64,000 bases of DNA from Ligustrum vulgare (Eukaryota > Streptophyta > Magnoliopsida > Lamiales > Oleaceae): positions 33,512,129-33,576,128 of the forward strand of contig OY743180.1 of assembly GCA_963555705.1 (NCBI GenBank). The letters run 5' to 3'. The notes under the pieces were generated by a model, which was not told where the DNA came from, made no database searches, and saw nothing but the letters and a program-made list of their open reading frames with translations. Positions within the stretch are counted from its first letter, which is position 1; each line of letters opens with the position of its first letter. Shown piece after piece: positions 53,296 to 64,000 of the stretch. Position numbers and translations under genes: made by a program.

Positions 53296-55422
53296 ATATC
53301 CATTTTTTTTTAAAAGGAAACAATTCTTATAAGGTGCCTTAAAGGGAGAATTTTTTTTAATATATTACCCTCAAACCTTTTTCCGAGTATTTTACCATCG
53401 CATCTATTTAATAAATTCGTATTAACCGTTAGTTTTAATTAATATACGTTTTTTAAAGTTTATTTCTTTTTATTTTCTTATTCTAAATATAAATATTTTT
53501 CAAATATATATAATCTAAACACTTCAATTTCTGACTAAAAAGTCTTTAAATAAAATAAGCAACTCTTTTATAATTTTCGATTTCTTATACTTCCTTCAAT
53601 CAAAGGGAAAAAAAAAAATGAGGACTTCTTGAATTAATTTTTTTCATTCATCTAATAATATTTTTTTTAAATGAAAAAATTCTTCTAAGGTGCCTTAAAG
53701 GGAGAATTTTTTTTAATATATTACCCTCAAACCTTTTTCCGAGTATTTTACCATCGCATCTATTTAATAAATTCGTATTAACCGTTAGTTTTAATTAATA
53801 TACGTTTTTTAAAGTTTATTTCTTTTTATTTTCTTATTCTAAATATAAATATTTTTCAAATATATATAATCTAAACACTTCAATTTCTGACTAAAAAGTC
53901 TTTAAATAAAATAAGCAACTCTTTTATAATTTGTGATTTCCGATACTTCCTTCAATCAAAGGGGAAAAAAAATGAGGACTTCTTGAATTAATTTTTTTCA
54001 TTCATATAACAATTTATTTTAAAGGGAACAATTCTTCTAAGAGGCCTTAAAGGGAGAATGTTTTTTAATAAATTACCCTCAAACCTTTTTCTGAGTATTT
54101 TACCATCGCATCTATTTAATAAATTCGTATTAACCGTTAGTTTTAATTAATATACGTTTTTTAAAGTTTATTTCTTTTTATTTTCTTATTCTAAATATAA
54201 ATATTTTTCAAATATATATAATCTAAACACGTCAATTTCTGACTAAAAAGTCTTTAAATAAAATAAGCAACTCTTTTATAATTTGTGATTTCTGATACTT
54301 CCTTCAATCAAAGGGAGAAAAAAAAATGAGGACTTCTTGAATTAATTTTTTTCATTCATCTAATAATATTTTTTTTAAATGAAAAAATTCTTCTAAGGTG
54401 CCTTAAAGGGAGAATTTTTTTTAATATATTACCCTCAAACCTTTTTCCGAGTATTTTACCATCGCATCTATTTAATAAATTAGTATTAACCGTTAGTTTT
54501 AATTAATATACGTTTTTTAAAGTTTATTTCTTTTTATTTTCTTATTCTAAATATAAATATTTTTCAAATATATATAATCTAAACACGTCAATTTCTGACT
54601 AAAAAGTCTTTAAATAAAATAAGCAACTCTTTTATAATTTGTGATTTCTGATACTTCCTTCAATCAAAGGGAGAAAAAAAAATGAGGACTTCTTGAATTA
54701 ATTTTTTTCATTCATATAACAATTTATTTTAAAGGGAACAATCCTTCTAAGAGGCCTTAAAGGGAGAATGTTTTTTAATAAATTACCCTCAAACCTTTTT
54801 CCGAGTATTTTACCATCGCATCTATTTAATAAATTCGTATTAACCGTTAGTTTTAATTAATATACATTTTTTAAAGTTTATTTCTTTTTATTTTCTTATT
54901 CTAAATATAAATATTTTTCAAATATATATAATCTAAACACTTCAATTTCTGACTAAAAAGTCTTTTAAATAAAATAAACAACTCTTTTATAAATTGTTAT
55001 TTCTGATACTTCCTTCAATCAAAGGGAGAAAAAAAAATGAGGACTTCTTGAATTAATTTTTTTCATTCATATAACAATTTATTTTAAAGGGAACAATCCT
55101 TCTAAGAGGCCTTAAAGGGAGAATGTTTTTTAATAAATTACCCTCAAACCTTTTTCCGAGTATTTTACCATCGCATCTATTTAATAAATTCGTATTAACC
55201 GTTAGTTTTAATTAATATACGTTTTTTAAAGTTTATTTCTTTTTATTTTCTTATTCTAAATATAAATATTTTTCAAATATATATAATCTAAACACTTCAA
55301 TTTCTGACTAAAAAGTCTTTAAAAAAAATAAGCAACTCTTTTATAATTTTCGATTTCTGATACTTCCTTCAATCAAAGGGAAAAAAAAATGAGGACTTCT
55401 TGAATTAATTTTTTTCATTCAT
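53296..55422. repeat. Six units completing a 10-unit HOR copy
   Basis: The unit order is Z-f (TTTCTTATAC near 53582), Y-c, X2-g (TTTCTGAG at 54088), Y-g, X1-k (TATACATT near 54861), X1-f. With 51871-53295 this makes a third full 10-unit copy of about 3,552 bp. The Y-g unit has a damaged CENP-B-like motif (TTAG, 54480-54483). The X1-f unit has CTTTAAAAAAAATAAGC near 55317. Confidence 0.8.
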
Positions 55423-57559
55423 CTAATAATATTTTTTTTAAATGAAAAAATTCTTCTAAGGTGCCTTAAAGGGAGAATTTTTTTTAATATATTACCCTCA
55501 AACCTTTTTCCGAGTATTTTACCATCGCATCTATTTAATAAATTCGTATTAACCGTTAGTTTTAATTAATATACGTTTTTTAAAGTTTATTTCTTTTTAT
55601 TTTCTTATTCTAAATATAAATATTTTTCAAATATATATAATCTAAACACTTCAATTTCTGACTAAAAAGTCTTTAAATAAAATAAGCAACTCTTTTATAA
55701 TTTTCGATTTCTGATACTTCCTTCAATCAAAGGGAAAAAAAAAAAATGAGGACTTCTTGAATTAATTTTTTTCATTCATCTAATAATATTTTTTTTAAAT
55801 GAAAAAATTCTTCTAAGGTGCCTTAAAGGGAGAATTTTTTTTAATAAATTACCCTCAAACCTTTTTCCGAGTATTTTACCATCGCATCTATTTAATAAAT
55901 TCGTATTAACCGTTAGTTTTTAGTAATATACGTTTTTTAAAGTTTATTTCTTTTTATTTTCTTATTCTAAATATAAATATTTTTTAAATATATATAATCT
56001 AAACACTTCAATTTCTGACTAAAAAGTCTTTTAAATAAAATAAGCAACTCTTTTATAATTTGTGATTTCTGATACTTCCTTCAATCAAAAGGAGAAGAAA
56101 AAAATGAGGACTTCTTGAATTAATTTTTTTCATTCATATATCCATTTTTTTTTAAAAGGAAACAATTCTTATAAGGTGCCTTAAAGGGAGAATTTTTTTT
56201 AATATATTACCCTCAAACCTTTTTCCGAGTATTTAACCATCGCATCTATTTAATAAATTCGTATTAACCGTTAGTTTTAATTAATATACGTTTTTTAAAG
56301 TTTATTTCTTTTTATTTTCTTATTCTAAATATAAATATTTTTCAAATATATATAATCTAAACACTTCAATTTCTGACTAAAAAGTCTTTAAATAAAATAA
56401 GCAACTCTTTTATAATTTTCGATTTCTGATACTTCCTTCAATCAAAGGGAAAAAAAAAAATGAGGACTTCTTGAATTAATTTTTTTCATTCATCTAATAA
56501 TATTTTTTTTAAATGAAAAAATTCTTCTAAGGTGCCTTAAAGGGAGAATTGTTTTTAATATATTACCCTCAAACCTTTTTCCGAGTATTTTACCATCGCA
56601 TCTATTTAATAAATTCGTATTAACCGTTAGTTTTAATTAATATACGTTTTTTAAAGTTTATTTCTTTTTATTTTCTTATTCTAAATATAAATATTTTTCA
56701 AATATATATAATCTAAACACTTCAATTTCTGACTAAAAAGTCTTTAAATAAAATAAGCAACTCTTTTATAATTTGTGATTTCCGATACTTCCTTCAATCA
56801 AAGGGAAAAAAAAAAATGAGGACTTCTTGAATTAATTTTTTTCATTCATATAACAATTTATTTTAAAGGGAACAATTCTTCTAAGAGGCCTTAAAGGGAG
56901 AATGTTTTTTAATAAATTACCCTCAAACCTTTTTCCGAGTATTTTACCATCGCATCTATTTAATAAATTCGTATTAACCGTTAGTTTTAATTAATATACG
57001 TTTTTTAAAGTTTATTTCTTTTTATTTTCTTATTCTAAATATAAATATTTTTCAAATATATATAATCTAAACACGTCAATTTCTGACTAAAAAGTCTTTA
57101 AATAAAATAAGCAACTCTTTTATAATTTGTGATTTCTGATACTTCCTTCAATCAAAGGGAGAAAAAAAAATGAGGACTTCTTGAATTAATTTTTTTCATT
57201 CATCTAATAATATTTTTTTTAAATGAAAAAATTCTTCTAAGGTGCCTTAAAGGGAGAATTTTTTTTAATATATTACCCTCAAACCTTTTTCCGAGTATTT
57301 TACCATCGCATCTATTTAATAAATTCGTATTAACCGTTAGTTTTAATTAATATACGTTTTTTAAAGTTTATTTCTTTTTATTTTCTTATTCTAAATATAA
57401 ATATTTTTCAAATATATATAATCTAAACACGTCAATTTCTGACTAAAACGTCTTTAAATAAAATAAGCAACTCTTTTATAATTTGTGATTTCTGATACTT
57501 CCTTCAATCAAAGGGAGAAAAAAAAATGAGGACTTCTTGAATTAATTTTTTTCATTCAT
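55423..57559. repeat. Six units Y-f, Y''-z, Z-f, Y-c, X2-g, Y-g lacking family markers
   Basis: The order matches units 3-8 of the 10-unit HOR, but the TTTCTTATAC and TTTCTGAG markers are absent. The segment therefore comes from an older or unmarked version. Private changes are TATTTAACC near 56234, GAATTGTTTTT near 56547 and AAAACGTC near 57447. Confidence 0.7.
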
Positions 57560-58979
57560 ATAACAATTTATTTTAAAGGGAACAATCCTTCTAAGAGGCC
57601 TTAAAGGGAGAATGTTTTTTAATAAATTACCCTCAAACCTTTTTCCGAGTATTTTACCATCGTATCTATTTAATAAATTCGTATTAACCGTTAGTTTTAA
57701 TTAATATACGTTTTTTAAAGTTTATTTCTTTTTATTTTCTTATTCTAAATATAAATATTTTTCAAATATATATAATCTAAACACTTCAATTTCTGACTAA
57801 AAAGTCTTTTAAATAAAATAAACAACTCTTTTATAAATTATTATTTCTGATACTTCCTTCAATCAAAGGGAGAAAAAAAAATGAGGACTTCTTGAATTAA
57901 TTTTTTTCATTCATATAACAATTTATTTTAAAGGGAACAATCCTTCTAAGAGGCCTTAAAGGGAGAATGTTTTTTAATAAATTACCCTCAAACCTTTTTC
58001 CGAGTATTTTACCATCGCATCTATTTAATAAATTCGTATTAACCGTTAGTTTTAATTAATATACGTTTTTTAAAGTTTATTTCTTTTTATTTTCTTATTC
58101 TAAATATAAATATTTTTCAAATATATATAATCTAAACACTTCAATTTCTGACTAAAAAGTCTTTTAAATAAAATAAACAACTCTTTTATAAATTGTTATT
58201 TCTGATACTTCCTTCAATCAAAGGGAGAAAAAAAAATGAGGACTTCTTGAATTAATTTTTTTCATTCATATAACAATTTATTTTAAAGGGAACAATCCTT
58301 CTAAGAGGCCTTAAAGGGAGAATGTTTTTTAATAAATTACCCTCAAACCTTTTTCCGAGTATTTTACCATCGCATCTATTTAATAAATTCGTATTAACCG
58401 TTAGTTTTAATTAATATACGTTTTTTAAAGTTTATTTCTTTTTATTTTCTTATTCTAAATATAAATATTTTTCAAATATATATAATCTAAACACTTCAAT
58501 TTCTGACTAAAAAGTCTTTTAAATAAAATAAACAACTCTTTTATAAATTGTTATTTCTGATACTTCCTTCAATCAAAGGGAGAAAAAAAAATGAGGACTT
58601 CTTGAATTAATTTTTTTCATTCATATAACAATTTATTTTAAAGGGAACAATCCTTCTAAGAGGCCTTAAAGGGAGAATGTTTTTTAATAAATTACCCTCA
58701 AACCTTTTTCCGAGTATTTTACCATCGCATCTATTTAATAAATTCGTATTAACCGTTAGTTTTAATTAATATACGTTTTTTAAAGTTTATTTCTTTTTAT
58801 TTTCTTATTCTAAATATAAATATTTTTCAAATATATATAATCTAAACACTTCAATTTCTGACTAAAAAGTCTTTTAAATAAAATAAACAACTCTTTTATA
58901 AATTGTTATTTCTGATACTTCTTTCAATCAAAGGGAGAAAAAAAAATGAGGACTTCTTGAATTAATTTTTTTCATTCAT
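57560..58979. repeat. Four consecutive X1-k units (monomeric tandem)
   Basis: Four X1-k units stand in a row, 1,420 bases, the only place where one full unit type repeats four times. The first has ATCGTATC and AAATTATTATTT; the last has CTTCTTTCAA. Single-unit amplification by unequal exchange is the simplest reading. Confidence 0.75.
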
Positions 58980-60046
58980 ATAACAATTTATTTTAAAGGG
59001 AACAATCCTTCTAAGAGGCCTTAAAGGGAGAATGTTTTTTAATAAATTACCCTCAAACCTTTTTCCGAGTATTTTACCATCGCATCTATTTAATAAATTC
59101 GTATTAACCGTTAGTTTTAATTAATATACGTTTTTTAAAGTTTATTTCTTTTTATTTTCTTATTCTAAATATAAATATTTTTCAAATATATATAATCTAA
59201 ACACTTCAATTTCTGACTAAAAAGTCTTTAAATAAAATAAGCAACTCTTTTATAATTTTCGATTTCTGATACTTCCTTCAATCAAAGGGAGAAAAAAAAA
59301 TGAGGACTTCTTGAATTAATTTTTTTCATTCATCTAATAATATTTTTTTTAAATGAAAAAATTCTTCTAAGGTGCCTTAAAGGGAGAATTTTTTTTAATA
59401 TATTACCCTCAAACCTTTTTCCGAGTATTTTACCATCGCATCTATTTAATAAATTCGTATTAACCGTTAGTTTTAATTAATATACGTTTTTTAAAGTTTA
59501 TTTCTTTTTATTTTCTTATTCTAAATATAAATATTTTTCAAATATATATAATCTAAACACTTCAATTTCTGACTAAAAAGTCTTTAAATAAAATAAGCAA
59601 CTCTTTTATAATTTTCGATTTCTGATACTTCCTTCAATCAAAGGGGAAAAAAAAATGAGGACTTCTTGAATTAATTTTTTTCATTCATCTAATAATATTT
59701 TTTTTAAATGAAAAAATTCTTCTAAGGTGCCTTAAAGGGAGAATTTTTTTTAATAAATTACCCTCAAACCTTTTTCCGAGTATTTTACCATCGCATCTAT
59801 TTAATAAATTCGTATTAACCGTTAGTTTTTAGTAATATACGTTTTTTAAAGTTTATTTCTTTTTATTTTCTTATTCTAAATATAAATATTTTTTAAATAT
59901 ATATAATCTAAACACTTCAATTTCTGACTAAAAAGTCTTTTAAATAAAATAAGCAACTCTTTTATAATTTGTGATTTCTGATACTTCCTTCAATCAAAAG
60001 GAGAAGAAAAAAATGAGGACTTCTTGAATTAATTTTTTTCATTCAT
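58980..60046. repeat. X1-f (GGGAGA tail), Y-f, Y''-z
   Basis: The X1 unit has the same f-plus-GGGAGA recombinant right end as the unit ending at 40848. Shared ancestry of the two is likely. The Y''-z unit (GTTTTTAGTAAT) is followed by X1 instead of Z, one of only three exceptions. Confidence 0.7.
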
Positions 60047-62174
60047 ATAACAATTTATTTTAAAGGGAACAATCCTTCTAAGAGGCCTTAAAGGGAGAAT
60101 GTTTTTTAATAAATTACCCTCAAACCTTTTTCCGAGTATTTTACCATCGCATCTATTTAATAAATTCGTATTAACCGTTAGTTTTAATTAATATACGTTT
60201 TTTAAAGTTTATTTCTTTTTATTTTCTTATTCTAAATATAAATATTTTTCAAATATATATAATCTAAACACGTCAATTTCTGACTAAAAAGTCTTTAAAT
60301 AAAATAAGCAACTCTTTTATAATTTGTGATTTCTGATACTTCCTTCAATCAAAGGGAGAAAAAAAAATGAGGACTTCTTGAATTAATTTTTTTCATTCAT
60401 CTAATAATATTTTTTTTAAATGAAAAAATTCTTCTAAGGTGCCTTAAAGGGAGAATTTTTTTTAATATATTACCCTCAAACCTTTTTCCGAGTATTTTAC
60501 CATCGCATCTATTTAATAAATTCGTATTAACCGTTAGTTTTAATTAATATACGTTTTTTAAAGTTTATTTATTTTTATTTTCTTATTCTAAATATAAATA
60601 TTTTCAAATATATATAATCTAAACACTTCAATTTCTGACTAAAAAGTCTTTTAAATAAAATAAACAACTCTTTTATAAATTGTTATTTCTGATACTTCCT
60701 TCAATCAAAGGGAGAAAAAAAAATGAGGACTTCTTGAATTAATTTTTTTCATTCATATAACAATTTATTTTAAAGGGAACAATCCTTCTAAGAGGCCTTA
60801 AAGGGAGAATGTTTTTTAATAAATTACCGTCAAACCTTTTTCCGAGTATTTTACCATCGCATCTATTTAATAAATTCGTATTAACCATTAGTTTTAATTA
60901 ATATACGTTTTTTAAAGTTTATTTATTTTTATTTTCTTATTCTAAATATAAATATTTTTCAAATATATATAATCTAAACACGTTAATTTCTGACTAAAAA
61001 GTCTTTAAATAAAATAAGCAACTCTTTTATAATTTGTGATTTCTGATACTTCCTTCAATCAAAGGGAAAAAAAAATGAGGACTTCTTGAATTAATTTTTT
61101 TCATTCATATAACAATTTATTTTAAAGGGAACAATCCTTCTAAGAGGCCTTAAAGGGAGAATGTTTTTTAATAAATTACCCTCAAACCTTTTTCCGAGTA
61201 TTTTACCATCGCATCTATTTAATAAATTCGTATTAACCGTTAGTTTTAATTAATATACGTTTTTTAAAGTTTATTTCTTTTTATTTTCTTATTCTAAATA
61301 TAAATATTTTTCAAATATATATAATCTAAACACGTCAATTTCTGACTAAAAAGTCTTTAAATAAAATAAGCAACTCTTTTATAATTTGTGATTTCTGATA
61401 CTTCCTTCAATCAAAGGGAGAAAAAAAAATGAGGACTTCTTGAATTAATTTTTTTCATTCATCTAATAATATTTTTTTTAAATGAAAAAATTCTTCTAAG
61501 GTGCCTTAAAGGGAGAATTTTTTTTAATATATGATCCTCAAACCTTTTTCCGAGTATTTTACCATCGCATCTATTTAATAAATTCGTATTAACCGTTAGT
61601 TTTAATTAATATACGTTTTTTAAAGTTTATTTCTTTTTATTTTCTTATTCTAAATATAAATATTTTTCAAATATATATAATCTAAACACTTCAATTTCTG
61701 ACTAAAAAGTCTTTAAATAAAATAAGCAACTCTTTTATAATTTTCGATTTCTGATACTTCCTTCAATCAAAGGGAAAAAAAAAATGAGGACTTCTTGAAT
61801 TAATTTTTTTCATTCATCTAATAATATTTTTTTTAAATGAAAAAATTCTTCTAAGGTGCCTTAAAGGGAGAATTTTTTTTAATATATTACCCTCAAACCT
61901 TTTTCCGAGTATTTTACCATCGCATCTATTTAATAAATTCGTATTAACCGTTAGTTTTAATTAATATACGTTTTTTAAAGTTTATTTCTTTTTATTTTCT
62001 TATTCTAAATATAAATATTTTTTAAATATATATAATCTAAACAGTTCAATTTCTGACTAAAAAGTCTTTTAAATAAAATAAACAACTCTTTTATAAATTG
62101 TTATTTCTGATACTTCCTTCAATCAAAGGGAGAAAAAAAAATGAGGACTTCTTGAATTAATTTTTTTCATTCAT
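60047..62174. repeat. 6-unit higher-order repeat, copy 1 (2,128 bp)
   Basis: The unit order is X1-g, Y-k, X1-g variant, X1-g, Y-f, Y-n. Private markers are ATATTTTCAAAT with TTTATTTATTT in Y-k, ACCGTCAAACC (60826), AACCATTAG and CACGTTAAT in the X1 variant, and GATCCTCAAACC (61533) in Y-f. The X1 variant combines a g-like right part with a GGGAAA tail, and its CENP-B-like motif has lost the second CpG. Confidence 0.9.
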
Positions 62175-64000
62175 ATAACAATTTATTTTAAAGGGAACAA
62201 TCCTTCTAAGAGGCCTTAAAGGGAGAATGTTTTTTAATAAATTACCCTCAAACCTTTTTCCGAGTATTTTACCATCGCATCTATTTAATAAATTCGTATT
62301 AACCGTTAGTTTTAATTAATATACGTTTTTTAAAGTTTATTTCTTTTTATTTTCTTATTCTAAATATAAATATTTTTCAAATATATATAATCTAAACACG
62401 TCAATTTCTGACTAAAAAGTCTTTAAATAAAATAAGCAACTCTTTTATAATTTGTGATTTCTGATACTTCCTTCAATCAAAGGGAGAAAAAAAAATGAGG
62501 ACTTCTTGAATTAATTTTTTTCATTCATCTAATAATATTTTTTTTAAATGAAAAAATTCTTCTAAGGTGCCTTAAAGGGAGAATTTTTTTTAATATATTA
62601 CCCTCAAACCTTTTTCCGAGTATTTTACCATCGCATCTATTTAATAAATTCGTATTAACCGTTAGTTTTAATTAATATACGTTTTTTAAAGTTTATTTAT
62701 TTTTATTTTCTTATTCTAAATATAAATATTTTCAAATATATATAATCTAAACACTTCAATTTCTGACTAAAAAGTCTTTTAAATAAAATAAACAACTCTT
62801 TTATAAATTGTTATTTCTGATACTTCCTTCAATCAAAGGGAGAAAAAAAAATGAGGACTTCTTGAATTAATTTTTTTCATTCATATAACAATTTATTTTA
62901 AAGGGAACAATCCTTCTAAGAGGCCTTAAAGGGAGAATGTTTTTTAATAAATTACCGTCAAACCTTTTTCCGAGTATTTTACCATCGCATCTATTTAATA
63001 AATTCGTATTAACCATTAGTTTTAATTAATATACGTTTTTTAAAGTTTATTTATTTTTATTTTCTTATTCTAAATATAAATATTTTTCAAATATATATAA
63101 TCTAAACACGTTAATTTCTGACTAAAAAGTCTTTAAATAAAATAAGCAACTCTTTTATAATTTGTGATTTCTGATACTTCCTTCAATCAAAGGGAAAAAA
63201 AAATGAGGACTTCTTGAATTAATTTTTTTCATTCATATAACAATTTATTTTAAAGGGAACAATCCTTCTAAGAGGCCTTAAAGGGAGAATGTTTTTTAAT
63301 AAATTACCCTCAAACCTTTTTCCGAGTATTTTACCATCGCATCTATTTAATAAATTCGTATTAACCGTTAGTTTTAATTAATATACGTTTTTTAAAGTTT
63401 ATTTCTTTTTATTTTCTTATTCTAAATATAAATATTTTTCAAATATATATAATCTAAACACGTCAATTTCTGACTAAAAAGTCTTTAAATAAAATAAGCA
63501 ACTCTTTTATAATTTGTGATTTCTGATACTTCCTTCAATCAAAGGGAGAAAAAAAAATGAGGACTTCTTGAATTAATTTTTTTCATTCATCTAATAATAT
63601 TTTTTTTAAATGAAAAAATTCTTCTAAGGTGCCTTAAAGGGAGAATTTTTTTTAATATATGATCCTCAAACCTTTTTCCGAGTATTTTACCATCGCATCT
63701 ATTTAATAAATTCGTATTAACCGTTAGTTTTAATTAATATACGTTTTTTAAAGTTTATTTCTTTTTATTTTCTTATTCTAAATATAAATATTTTTCAAAT
63801 ATATATAATCTAAACACTTCAATTTCTGACTAAAAAGTCTTTAAATAAAATAAGCAACTCTTTTATAATTTTCGATTTCTGATACTTCCTTCAATCAAAG
63901 GGAAAAAAAAAATGAGGACTTCTTGAATTAATTTTTTTCATTCATCTAATAATATTTTTTTTAAATGAAAAAATTCTTCTAAGGTGCCTTAAAGGGAGAA
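62175..64000. repeat. 6-unit higher-order repeat, copy 2 (cut by window edge)
   Basis: It repeats the preceding order at an offset of 2,128 bases. ACCGTCAAACC is at 62954 and GATCCTCAAACC at 63661. The last unit is cut after its Y left end. The same private changes appear in both copies and nowhere else in the window, so this HOR may continue beyond it. Confidence 0.9.

Larger units (their letters stand above)
1..64000. repeat. Satellite DNA array, ~355-bp monomer, ~181 units
   Basis: The window consists wholly of head-to-tail copies of one AT-rich monomer of 352-358 bp. Landmarks such as CGAGTATTTTACCATCGC and ATGAGGACTTCTTGAATT recur at every period from the first base to the last. No unit is inverted and no foreign sequence interrupts the array. 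Length differences are one to a few bases, mostly in A or T runs. The first unit has 48 C and 34 G in 354 bases. Arrays of this kind are typical of centromeric or pericentromeric heterochromatin; that placement is inferred. 355 bp is close to two nucleosome repeats. 355 is not a multiple of three, so each stop codon rotates through all frames in successive units and no long ORF can cross units. The satellite family and species are not recognised. Confidence 0.98.

Noticed and set aside
1..64000. Possible coding ORFs running through the array
   Set aside because: TAA, TAG and TGA are dense on both strands. A ~355-bp period shifts the frame every unit, bringing each stop into all frames within three units. 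No stretch shows codon structure.
1..64000. CRISPR array, because of regular direct repeats
   Set aside because: The repeats are about 355 bp with no unique spacers between them; the whole period is repeated. There are no cas genes.
1..64000. Telomeric or subtelomeric repeat array
   Set aside because: I saw no runs of TTAGG, TTAGGG, TTTAGGG or similar short telomere repeats. The isolated CCTTAAAGGG is part of the monomer.
1..64000. Assignment to a named satellite such as the ~360-bp Tribolium castaneum satellite
   Set aside because: Length class and AT-richness are similar, but I cannot confirm sequence identity without a database search, so no family name is given.
1..64000. rDNA spacer or replication-origin iterons
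   Set aside because: There is no rRNA sequence between repeats, and no replication-initiator gene or short iteron pattern.

Overview
The whole 64 kb window is one uninterrupted tandem satellite-DNA array. I see no protein gene, RNA gene, transposon, CRISPR array or unique-sequence gap. The repeat unit is about 355 bp (352-358 bp). About 181 units lie head to tail, all in the same orientation; the first and last are cut by the window edges. The first unit is about 23% G+C (82 of 354 bases by hand count). Its CpG is not depleted: 6 are seen against about 4.6 expected from base composition. Large homogenised satellites like this belong to eukaryotic heterochromatin, most often centromeric or pericentromeric. 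The species cannot be read from the sequence. The undepleted CpG argues weakly against a heavily CpG-methylated host (vertebrates, many plants). The size and AT-richness resemble insect or nematode satellites, but that is a guess.

The units are not equivalent. I start each unit just after the invariant CATTCAT. Each has a variable left end (about 50 bp), a nearly invariant core (about 140-150 bp) and a variable right part (about 160 bp). Left-end classes are X1 (ATAACAAT..AATCCTT..AGAGGCC), X2 (same with AATTCTT), X3 (AATTCAT), Y (CTAATAAT..AAATGAAA..AAGGTGCC) and Z (ATATCCAT..AAAAGGAAAC..TATAAGG). Y' and Y'' are Y forms that continue into AATAAATT instead of AATATATT; Y' also has GAATGTTTTTT. 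Right-end classes are: g (CACGTC, TTGTGATTTCTG, GGGAGA); c (CACTTC, TTGTGATTTCCG, GGGAAA); f (CACTTC, TTTTCGATT, GGGAAA); k (TCTTTTAAAT, AAACAAC, TTGTTATTTCTG); h (CACTTC with TTGTGATTTCTG and GGGAGA); t (like h, with CTTCTTTCAA); z (TTTTTTAAAT, AAAAGGAGAAG); n (TAGTTC or CAGTTC, AAACAAC, GTTATTTGTG).

Unit types recur in fixed orders, so the array is built from several higher-order repeats (HORs). From left to right: mixed units (1-1754); a 7-unit HOR of 2,485 bp in two copies (1755-6723); a mosaic of 3- and 4-unit HORs (6724-13830); a 19-unit, 6.76 kb module (13831-20587), recopied at 20588-30537, where a 5-unit HOR has enlarged the second copy to 28 units; an 8/10-unit HOR family (30894-40848, with relatives at 45819-48662 and 51871-55422); a 7-unit arrangement (40849-45818); a 4-unit HOR of 1,425 bp in three copies (49021-53295); a run of four like units (57560-58979); and a 6-unit HOR of 2,128 bp (60047-64000).

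The most interesting observations are four. The core carries a 17-bp motif matching 7 of the 9 essential bases of the mammalian CENP-B box (NTTCGNNNNANNCGGGN). Conservation is bimodal, with a fixed core and class-switching flanks. Left- and right-end classes follow strict adjacency rules. Diagnostic single-base markers let recent segmental duplications be traced across the array. All classes and coordinates were read by eye without alignment software.
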